Below are positions 1 to 5,017 of a stretch of DNA of 7,692 nucleotides, piece after piece (the stretch's first letter is position 1; the number at the start of each line of letters is the position of its first letter). The notes beneath the pieces were generated by a model that was given only the letters and a program-made list of their open reading frames with translations, did not search any database and was not told where the DNA came from. Source of the DNA: an uncultured Bacilli bacterium. GTDB taxonomy: Bacteria; Bacillota_I; Bacilli_A; RF39; UBA660. The position numbers and the translations under genes were made by a program. The DNA lies in contig CANQYR010000048.1 of the NCBI GenBank assembly GCA_947628125.1, forward strand, positions 1-7,692, read 5' to 3'.

Positions 1-639
1 ACTTATGCTAAGAAAGGAACCTATAAATACCGGGGTTTAGGTGTGCCTTTGATGCTTTTAAATATGGGTATTTTTGAAGCTGGAAGTGATAAGGAGTTAG
101 AGTATGGAAAAATGGGGGAGATATGTATTAGTGGTCCAACGGTTATGGATAGTTATTTAAATAATGAAGAGGAAACAAATAAGGTTTTACAAGTGCATGG
201 TGATGGAAAAAAATGGTTACATACGAAAGATATTGGGTATGTTGATAGTGATGGGCAGTTTTTTATGACGGATCGAATTAAAGACATTTTTATGCGGGCT
301 GGTTTTAATGTTCATCCTTCTTATATTGAGGATTTTATTAGTCAGATTCCTGGGGTGTTATCTTGCCGGGTAATTGGTATTGAGCATGATATTGAGCAGA
401 TGGTACCGGTTGCTTTTATAGAGGTAAGTGAAGGTATTGACAAAGAAGATTTTAAAGATAAAATTAAGGATTTATGTTATACTAATTTAGAGGAAACATC
501 AGTGCCAATGGATTATTTTTTCGTAGATAAAATGCCAAGAAATTTAGGTGGTAAGATTATGGATGATGTTTTATTAGATGAATGTAATCTTAGTAAAGTT
601 AAGGAAAATGGTTTATCGCTTAAACATTTTAAAAAATAA
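1..639 (+). CDS. AMP-dependent synthetase/ligase (ANL superfamily, acyl-CoA synthetase-like), C-terminal part
   Basis: Partial gene. The frame is open from base 1 and the true start lies upstream, leaving 212 codons. The family activates a carboxylate with ATP to an acyl-adenylate and then transfers it to CoA or a carrier thiol. Visible motifs are the A5-like GEICISGP followed by DSYLNNEEET (bases about 118-180), the A7/A8-like hinge TKDIGYVDSDG...DRIKDIFMRAGFNVHPSYIE (about 223-330) and the A10-like MPRNLGGKI with the presumed catalytic lysine at 553-555. Several positions are unusual: TKD replaces the common TGD, and GGKIMDD replaces the usual SGKI followed by basic residues. The family is clear, but the substrate (fatty acid, amino acid or aryl acid) cannot be read from this fragment. 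The gene ends at a stem-loop with a T-tract, so it is probably separate from the kinase genes downstream. Confidence 0.85.
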   Translation, partial: TYAKKGTYKYRGLGVPLMLLNMGIFEAGSDKELEYGKMGEICISGPTVMDSYLNNEEETNKVLQVHGDGKKWLHTKDIGYVDSDGQFFMTDRIKDIFMRAGFNVHPSYIEDFISQIPGVLSCRVIGIEHDIEQMVPVAFIEVSEGIDKEDFKDKIKDLCYTNLEETSVPMDYFFVDKMPRNLGGKIMDDVLLDECNLSKVKENGLSLKHFKK

Positions 640-667
640 TATTCAAATGTCCTTGGATATTTTTTTT
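638..667 (+). terminator. Intrinsic terminator-like stem-loop after the synthetase gene
   Basis: Bases 638-646 (AATATTCAA) pair with 653-661 (TTGGATATT) through 9 pairs including one G-U. The loop is 6 nt and a T-tract at 660-667 follows. The stem is AT-rich and weak, starts inside the stop codon of the synthetase gene, and shares bases with the -35 element of the next promoter. Confidence 0.5.
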
Positions 668-681
668 AATTATAGTATAAT
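653..681 (+). promoter_or_regulatory. Sigma-A type promoter for the kinase/Hpt-REC operon
   Basis: TTGGAT (653-658) and a perfect TATAAT (676-681) are separated by 17 bp and lie 18 bp before the kinase start. The predicted leader is very short, about 12 nt, with the ribosome-binding site AAGGTGAT (689-696) immediately inside it. The -35 is weak (TTG conserved) and the -10 is ideal. The -35 overlaps the terminator stem of the preceding gene. Confidence 0.6.
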
Positions 682-699
682 TTTATGTAAGGTGATGAT

Positions 700-2508
700 A
701 TGGGCAGTGTTTCGTTTTCGATCTGTAGTTTGCTTTTTATTTTAATTTTTGTTTGTTCATATTTTTCAAAAAAAAGATATGATATTTTAGAAAACCATAT
801 TTATTCTTTATTATTAATTATTACGCTTATTGGTTTAGCGGTGGATATAATTGGCTTTTTTACGATGAGTGCTTTTTCATTAAATTCTTTTTTAAATATA
901 TTTATTTCTAAACTTTATGTTGTTTATTTAATATCGTGGATTTATTTTTTGATGCTTTATTATTATGTGGTGGCAACCAAGTCTCGGAAGTTAAATAAAT
1001 TATTTATTGTTAGTTATTTTTTGGCGTTTCTTATTATTAGTGTTTTGCCTTTGACGGTTAAAAATGATGCAGGTGGTATTTATTCGGATGGTTTGGCGGT
1101 TAATTTTGGTTATGCGGTTTTTGGTATTTGTTTGGCTTTGATGTTTTATTTTGTTTTGACTAATATTAAGAATATTAAAAAGAAGGAGTATATTTCGTTA
1201 GTTGTTTTAATTATTTTTGGAGTTTTGGTTTTGTTTATTCAGCCACTTATTCCGGGTATTCATTTATTAATTACTTGTCAATCAATTGTGGTTGGGGTTA
1301 TGTATTTTACGATTGAAAATCCGGATATGCGTTTGATCGCGGCTTTAAATGCGGCTAAAAATCAAGCGGAGAAGGCTAATAAGGCGAAGACTGAATTTTT
1401 ATCTAGTATGAGTCATGAGATAAGGACACCTTTAAATGCGATTGTTGGTTTTAGTGAGTGTTTGATTAGTGATGATGGTTCTTTAGATGTTAAGGAGTAT
1501 GCGAAAGATATTGTTTTAGCTTCTCATAATTTATTGGAAATTGTAAATGGGATATTGGATATTTCTAAAATTGAGGCTAATAAGATGGATGTTATTTTAA
1601 AGGATTATCATCCTAAGGAAGTATTTGAAAATCTTGGAAAGCTTATTATGCCAAGGATTAAGGAAAAGCCAATTGATTTTGCCCTTAGTTTAAGTCCAGA
1701 TTTGCCTTTTACTTTAAATGGTGATGCTGGTAAGTTAAAGCAGATTGTTTTAAATTTACTTACGAATGCGGCTAAGTATACTGATTCTGGGCAAATAGTT
1801 TTGGATGTTAAGTGTGTTAATGATTTGAAAAATAAAAGGTGTAATTTGTTTATTTCGGTTAAAGATACTGGTAGGGGGATTAAAAAGGAACATTTAACAG
1901 CTATTTTTCAAAAGTTTGAGAGAATTGATGAGGATAAAAATACAACGATTGAAGGAACAGGTTTAGGGCTTGCAATTACCAAAAGTTTAGTGGAAATGAT
2001 GGGTGGCAAGATAAGCGTTTTTAGTAAAGTAAATGAAGGATCAGTTTTCCATGTTTATTTAGGACAGGATATTGTAAAGTTAGAAGGGAAAGAAGAGGTT
2101 ATAGAGAAGAAGGAAAATGATTATTCTAAGTTTTATGGTAAGAAGGTTTTAATTGTTGATGATTCACAAATTAATATTAAAGTTGCTGTATCGATTATGA
2201 AAGATTATAAATTTGATATTGTAACTTGTGATGATGGTTTTAAGGCTTTGTCGGCGGTTCAAAAAGATAAGTTTGATTTGATTTTTTTGGATATTATGAT
2301 GCCAAAGAAAAATGGGGTGGAAACGTTAAATGATATGAAAGAGGTAGAAGGTTTTAATAGTCCTTGTATTGCTTTAACGGCTGATGCGATTGAGGGTAAT
2401 GATGAGAAATATTTAAAAGCTGGTTTTGATGGTTATCTATCAAAGCCTATTGATAGAGATGAGTTATACAAATTGATTGATAGATTTATAGGAGGAAAAA
2501 ATGAATAA
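700..2508 (+). CDS. Membrane-bound hybrid sensor histidine kinase with C-terminal receiver domain
   Basis: The 602-residue protein has about seven hydrophobic segments in residues 4-206 (roughly 4-22, 35-55, 66-92, 100-120, 134-154, 163-183, 187-205), like 7-TM sensor modules. A short helical linker (210-232) follows. The HisKA H-box is SMSHEIRTPLNAI with phospho-accepting His239. The HATPase domain has an N-box (N352, N356), G1 DTGRG (389-393), F-box FQKFERI (403-409) and G2 GTGLGLAI (419-426). The receiver domain (about 481-597) has acidic D487/D488, phospho-Asp D531, T560 and K582. All catalytic residues are present, so it should autophosphorylate and pass phosphate to its own receiver. 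The input signal is not recognisable. The ATG start is supported by AAGGTGAT 3 bp upstream of it. The 3' end overlaps the Hpt-REC gene by 8 bp, indicating coupled translation and a shared relay. Confidence 0.93.
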   Translation: MGSVSFSICSLLFILIFVCSYFSKKRYDILENHIYSLLLIITLIGLAVDIIGFFTMSAFSLNSFLNIFISKLYVVYLISWIYFLMLYYYVVATKSRKLNKLFIVSYFLAFLIISVLPLTVKNDAGGIYSDGLAVNFGYAVFGICLALMFYFVLTNIKNIKKKEYISLVVLIIFGVLVLFIQPLIPGIHLLITCQSIVVGVMYFTIENPDMRLIAALNAAKNQAEKANKAKTEFLSSMSHEIRTPLNAIVGFSECLISDDGSLDVKEYAKDIVLASHNLLEIVNGILDISKIEANKMDVILKDYHPKEVFENLGKLIMPRIKEKPIDFALSLSPDLPFTLNGDAGKLKQIVLNLLTNAAKYTDSGQIVLDVKCVNDLKNKRCNLFISVKDTGRGIKKEHLTAIFQKFERIDEDKNTTIEGTGLGLAITKSLVEMMGGKISVFSKVNEGSVFHVYLGQDIVKLEGKEEVIEKKENDYSKFYGKKVLIVDDSQINIKVAVSIMKDYKFDIVTCDDGFKALSAVQKDKFDLIFLDIMMPKKNGVETLNDMKEVEGFNSPCIALTADAIEGNDEKYLKAGFDGYLSKPIDRDELYKLIDRFIGGKNE

Positions 2509-3253
2509 GGAATTGTTAGTTAGTAATCAAGTTGATGTAAATAAGGCTTTAGAGTTTTGGGGGGATATGGAGTCATATAATGCTAATTTGAAGGAGTATT
2601 TTAATTCTTTATTATCTAAGCTTAACGAGTTAAATGGTTATAAGGTAAATAAGGATGTAAATAATTATGCTATTTTAGCGCATAGTATGAAAAGTGAGGC
2701 CAAGTATTTTGGATTTATGAAGGAAGCTGATGTTTTTTTAGCGCATGAGCTTAAGGGTAAGGAAGGTAATTTAGATTATATTAATGAGCATTTTGATGAT
2801 TTAAAGAAAACTATTTTGCGGATTAATTCTTTGCTTAGTGAGTATTTTGGGGTTTCTAAGGAAAAGTTTAATATTTTGGCGGTTGATGATTCGCAGATTG
2901 TTTTAAATTTTATTAGTGAGAGTATTAAGGATAAATATAATGTTATTAAGGCTTTTAATGGTTTGGAGGCAATTAAAAAGTTAGAGGAGTATAATGTATA
3001 TGCAATTTTGCTTGATTTAAATATGCCAAGTGCAAATGGTTTTGAGGTTTTAAATTATTTAAAGGAGCATGGTTTGATAGATAGGATACCGGTTGTTATT
3101 ATTACTGGTGATGATACGGTAGAGACAATTAATAAGGCTTTTAGTTTTCCTATTCTCGATGTTTTAAATAAGCCATTCACGCCAGAGAATATGCAAAGGA
3201 TTTTAGATAGTATTGCTAGTTTTTATGAACGAAAGGCAAAGGAGATTATTTGA
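2501..3253 (+). CDS. Hpt-receiver phosphorelay protein (histidine phosphotransferase fused to CheY-like domain)
   Basis: The 250-residue protein has no membrane segment. Residues about 10-115 form a helical Hpt domain with the signature AHSMKSEAKYFGF, so His61 is the likely phospho-carrier. Residues about 122-245 form a complete receiver with D129/D130, phospho-Asp D172 (LLDLNMP), T202 and K224 (NKPF). There is no DNA-binding, GGDEF or enzymatic output domain. The start is set by GGAGG (2491-2495), 5 bp before the ATG and inside the 3' end of the kinase gene. In the simplest relay, phosphate goes from kinase His239 to receiver D531, then to Hpt His61, then to D172 or to an unlinked response regulator. 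A second HELKG at residues 82-86 mimics the Hpt motif but lacks the downstream conserved residues. The stop codon abuts a strong terminator. Confidence 0.9.
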   Translation: MNKELLVSNQVDVNKALEFWGDMESYNANLKEYFNSLLSKLNELNGYKVNKDVNNYAILAHSMKSEAKYFGFMKEADVFLAHELKGKEGNLDYINEHFDDLKKTILRINSLLSEYFGVSKEKFNILAVDDSQIVLNFISESIKDKYNVIKAFNGLEAIKKLEEYNVYAILLDLNMPSANGFEVLNYLKEHGLIDRIPVVIITGDDTVETINKAFSFPILDVLNKPFTPENMQRILDSIASFYERKAKEII

Positions 3254-3279
3254 AAAAAAGACGTTTATGCGTCTTTTTT
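3254..3279. terminator. Bidirectional intrinsic terminator between convergent genes
   Basis: AAAAAAGACG (3254-3263) and CGTCTTTTTT (3270-3279) form a perfect 10-bp stem with a 6-nt loop (TTTATG). The T-run serves the plus-strand Hpt-REC gene. On the minus strand the A-run reads as T after the stem and serves gerE, whose stop codon (3278-3280) overlaps the stem. Confidence 0.88.
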
Positions 3280-3484
3280 AGATGGATAATTCTTTTAAGC
3301 GGATTAGTTCAATTACGGCGCTTGCACGGCCTTTGACGCCTAATTTTTGCATGGCATTTGATATGTGATTGCGGACTGTTTTTTCACTGATATTAAGGCT
3401 TTGGGCTATTTCTTTGGTGCTTTTGCCATCAATTAAAAGGGAAAAAACTTGGTGTTCGCGATTGGTTAATATTTTTTTTGTCAC
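3278..3484 (-). CDS. gerE: GerE, LuxR-type helix-turn-helix spore-coat transcription regulator
   Basis: The 68-residue protein is essentially a single LuxR/GerE HTH domain with no receiver or ligand domain. It starts at a GTG preceded by AAAGGAAG with 7 bp spacing. The block LTNREHQVFSLL (residues 6-17), TKEIAQ (23-28) and the recognition-helix region SEKTVRNHISNAMQKLGVKG (33-52) agree almost residue for residue with my memory of Bacillus GerE, which is 74 residues long. In Bacillus, GerE acts in the mother cell late in sporulation as activator and repressor of sigma-K coat genes. Here it lies 66 bp downstream of spoIIIAH on the same strand, with its own possible sigma-K-type -10 in the gap, and ends in a shared bidirectional terminator. 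A different stand-alone LuxR-HTH regulator is the alternative, but the similarity makes gerE by far the best name. Confidence 0.9.
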   Translation of the reverse strand: MTKKILTNREHQVFSLLIDGKSTKEIAQSLNISEKTVRNHISNAMQKLGVKGRASAVIELIRLKELSI

Positions 3485-3519
3485 TTTTGTACTTCCTTTC
3501 CATAATAAACTTTCTATGT

Positions 3520-3528
3520 TAGTTTATG
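3520..3528 (-). promoter_or_regulatory. Possible sigma-K-type -10 element before gerE
   Basis: On the minus strand CATAAACTA fits the sigma-K -10 pattern CATAnnnTA. It lies 35 bp before the gerE GTG, leaving a leader of about 25-30 nt that contains the ribosome-binding site. No convincing AC -35 element is visible 16-17 bp upstream, so the call rests on the -10 and on the knowledge that gerE is sigma-K dependent in Bacillus. Confidence 0.35.
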
Positions 3529-3550
3529 AAAAGTTTAGCAAAAGGGCAAC

Positions 3551-4045
3551 TTAGGCTTGGAATTTAACGGTTATATACATTTTTTTATCATACATGGATG
3601 ATATGGTTCTGATGATGTTATTGGCTATGTTGCTATTGTGGTCACTACTAGATATGACGACTTTAATGGTATCATCTTTTATTTTGACAAAGCTATCTAA
3701 GTTGTATTCACTTTTTATTTTTTCTTCCATTTCTTGTTCTTTACCTTTTTTGGTATTAAGGCTCATAAGTTCGTTATAAGCGGTGTTTTTTTCTTCGCTG
3801 GTTTTGGTATTATCTAAAAGGATTGATTGGTATTCTTCCATTTGTTTTAGTACTTCTTCATCTTCTTCAACTCTTAAGGCAACTAAAAGTGAGTTTTCGT
3901 TTTCTTCAGTAGATACGGGCAGGGTTTCACTTTGGCTACCAATTATTTTTTGTAGGCTATTATCAGACATTGTAATGTAGTAAATACTTAGGACAAGTAT
4001 TAGACTAAAAAGTGTTACAAACCATAGACTTTGTTTATTTATCAT
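3551..4045 (-). CDS. spoIIIAH: SpoIIIAH-like sporulation channel protein
   Basis: The 164-residue protein has a short N-terminal cytoplasmic end, one membrane anchor (about residues 7-25, WFVTLFSLILVLSIYYI), a short polar linker (26-60), a charged helical stretch (60-112) and a C-terminal alpha/beta domain ending in MYITVKFQ. The N-terminal pattern KKQ/NKQ-x-W-hydrophobic-LSIYYI and the EYQSILL...SEEKNTAYNEL block match SpoIIIAH as I remember it. Bacillus SpoIIIAH is about 218 residues; the shortening here is in the low-complexity linker. In the family it sits in the mother-cell engulfing membrane and its YscJ/FliF-like domain pairs with forespore SpoIIQ to form the feeding-tube channel. The ATG start has GGAG (4054-4057) 8 bp upstream. 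It is preceded by a sigma-E-like promoter and followed by gerE. The other spoIIIA genes (AA-AG) are not beside it. Confidence 0.88.
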   Translation of the reverse strand: MINKQSLWFVTLFSLILVLSIYYITMSDNSLQKIIGSQSETLPVSTEENENSLLVALRVEEDEEVLKQMEEYQSILLDNTKTSEEKNTAYNELMSLNTKKGKEQEMEEKIKSEYNLDSFVKIKDDTIKVVISSSDHNSNIANNIIRTISSMYDKKMYITVKFQA

Positions 4046-4069
4046 ATTTTCTTCTCCATTTCTTAGTAT

Positions 4070-4097
4070 ACTTTATGTTGAGGATAAAAAAATATTA
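4070..4097 (-). promoter_or_regulatory. Sigma-E-like sporulation promoter for spoIIIAH
   Basis: Reading the minus strand, TAATATT (4097-4091) fits the sigma-E -35 kmATATT exactly. It is followed after 13 bp by CATAAAGT (4077-4070), which matches CATACAnT except at the fifth base. The spacing falls in the 13-15 bp range of the family. The -10 ends 24 bp before the spoIIIAH ATG, giving a short leader with GGAG. This agrees with the known sigma-E control of spoIIIA genes in Bacillus. An alternative sigma-A -10 (TATACT) a few bases downstream lacks a good -35. Confidence 0.6.
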
Positions 4098-4116
4098 CAT
4101 TTTTTCTTTTAATGTA

Positions 4117-4125
4117 TGGTATACT
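4117..4125 (+). promoter_or_regulatory. Extended -10 sigma-A promoter for the CmpB-like gene
   Basis: TGGTATACT is an extended -10 (TGn plus TATACT) 21 bp before the ATG at 4147. No good -35 is present at 17 bp. It lies back-to-back with the sigma-E-like promoter of spoIIIAH, only about 20 bp from that promoter's -35 element. Confidence 0.5.
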
Positions 4126-4146
4126 AGTATAGAAAGTGAGAATATT

Positions 4147-4905
4147 ATGTATCAATTATCTTTATTATTTATGAAATTTTTGATTTTTAGTATGTTTGGT
4201 TATGTAGCTGAGATGATTATGTGTTTTATTGTTAATAAAAAGCTAACTAATCGCGGTTTTTTATGTGGGCCAGTTATTCCTATTTATGGAGTGGGAAGTA
4301 TTTGTTTGACTTTTATTTTAACGCCTTTTAAGGAAAGTCCTTTATTAGTTTTTTTACTTGGTATGATTCTTACAACTTCTTTGGAGTATTTGACTAGTTA
4401 TGTGCTTGAGAAAATATTTCATAATAAATGGTGGGATTATAGTGATCAAAAGTTTAATATTGAGGGAAGAATTTGTTTACTTAATGCTTTTCTTTTTGGG
4501 GTTGGATCGGTTTTTATTATTTATTTTGCTAATCCTTGGTTAACGAGGTTTTTGCTTCAGTTTAAGGATATTGTGTTAATTATTGTCGCGATTTGTACGT
4601 TTGTTATATTTTTACTTGATGTTTTATATTCGGTTGCGATTGCGTATTCGCTTCGTAATCGGTTAATAATTGTGGAGAATTTGAAAAATGAAAAGCTAGC
4701 TAAGATTCCGGGGTTATTAGAGAAGATGATTGCTAAGCAGTTAAAAAATATTCATGGGTTTAAGAAGTATCCTTCTAGGCTTTTAAAAGCTTTCCCAACT
4801 ATTTTTAAGAGTAATCAAAAAGAGTTTGATTTGATGAAGAAGATTGCTTTGAAGGAAAAAGCACTTAAGAAAAAGATGAAGGCAAAACGAAAAAAGAAAA
4901 AGTAG
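4147..4905 (+). CDS. CmpB-family multipass membrane protein (putative ABC transporter type IV permease)
   Basis: The 252-residue protein has about five hydrophobic segments (roughly 8-29, 43-60, 65-84, 112-128, 141-167) and a soluble, very basic tail (168-252) ending in a lysine-rich run. The family pattern is visible: NRGFLCGPVIPIYG (35-48), SLEYLTSYVLEKIF (78-91) and KWWDYSDQKFNIEGRI (94-109). These are hallmarks of the putative ABC-transporter type IV / CmpB family (PF06541, as remembered), whose biochemical role is not established. I place the start at ATG 4147. It has GTGAG (4136-4140) 6 bp upstream and an extended -10 promoter just before. An upstream in-frame start at 4012 would run through the antisense of spoIIIAH and its promoter, adding 45 residues without family character. 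It seems transcriptionally separate from the exporter operon downstream. Confidence 0.82.
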   Translation: MYQLSLLFMKFLIFSMFGYVAEMIMCFIVNKKLTNRGFLCGPVIPIYGVGSICLTFILTPFKESPLLVFLLGMILTTSLEYLTSYVLEKIFHNKWWDYSDQKFNIEGRICLLNAFLFGVGSVFIIYFANPWLTRFLLQFKDIVLIIVAICTFVIFLLDVLYSVAIAYSLRNRLIIVENLKNEKLAKIPGLLEKMIAKQLKNIHGFKKYPSRLLKAFPTIFKSNQKEFDLMKKIALKEKALKKKMKAKRKKKK

Positions 4906-4916
4906 CTTTTTTTTTT
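4892..4916 (+). terminator. Possible A-tract/T-tract hairpin at the end of the CmpB-like gene
   Basis: The A-rich lysine codons at the end of the gene (4892-4902) can pair with the T-run 4906-4916 around a TAG loop that is the stop codon. The stem is 11 pairs with one G-C and one G-U. Its stability is low and the T-run is within the stem, so termination efficiency is uncertain. The same T-rich stretch continues as further T-tracts to 4937. Confidence 0.3.
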
Positions 4917-4935
4917 GACATTTTTTTGACGTTTT

Positions 4936-4964
4936 TTGAAAAAAAATAAATTTTTGGGGATAAA
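4936..4964 (+). promoter_or_regulatory. Candidate sigma-A promoter for the bacteriocin operon
   Basis: TTGAAA (4936-4941, one mismatch to TTGACA) and GATAAA (4959-4964, 4 of 6) are separated by 17 bp. They would start transcription near 4971, so the leader would begin just before the hairpin that covers the exporter ribosome-binding site. Upstream TTGACA (4915-4920) and TTGACG (4926-4931) copies are other -35 candidates but have poorer partners. In such AT-rich DNA this is only a best guess. Confidence 0.35.
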
Positions 4965-4974
4965 AAAAAGGAAA

Positions 4975-5013
4975 TTCACCTTTTTAAAAGAAATATATAA
5001 GTAGGAAGGTGAA
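4975..5013 (+). promoter_or_regulatory. Leader hairpin sequestering the exporter ribosome-binding site
   Basis: TTCACCTTTTTA (4975-4986) can pair with TAGGAAGGTGAA (5002-5013). That is 12 consecutive pairs, two of them G-U, closing a 15-nt A-rich loop. The 3' arm contains the whole Shine-Dalgarno AAGGTGA (5006-5012) of the ATG at 5018. The CCTTTTT of the same 5' arm can instead pair with AAAAAGG (4965-4971) in a 7-bp hairpin that would free the ribosome-binding site. The pairing is read directly from the sequence; a regulatory role is inferred. Confidence 0.5.
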
Positions 5014-5017
5014 AAAA

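Noticed and set aside
3369..3554. Plus-strand open frame opposite gerE
   Set aside because: It is the antisense shadow of gerE, with no ribosome-binding site and no recognisable protein features.
3594..3980. Two plus-strand open frames (3594-3779 and 3783-3980) opposite spoIIIAH
   Set aside because: Their composition (Ser/Leu-rich) is what the reverse complement of Lys/Glu-rich coding gives. spoIIIAH on the other strand is well supported.
4012..4146. N-terminal extension of the CmpB-like protein from the ATG at 4012
   Set aside because: It runs antisense through the start of spoIIIAH and across both promoters, and has no ribosome-binding site. ATG 4147 has one and begins at the conserved family region.
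4965..4985. Minus-strand terminator (AAAAAGG loop CCTTTTT followed by T) before the exporter
   Set aside because: No minus-strand gene lies upstream of it that would need termination. It is better read as one arm of the leader structure on the plus strand.
5009..5017. GTG start for the exporter at 5009
   Set aside because: The GTG is part of the Shine-Dalgarno AAGGTGA itself. ATG 5018 is correctly spaced after it.
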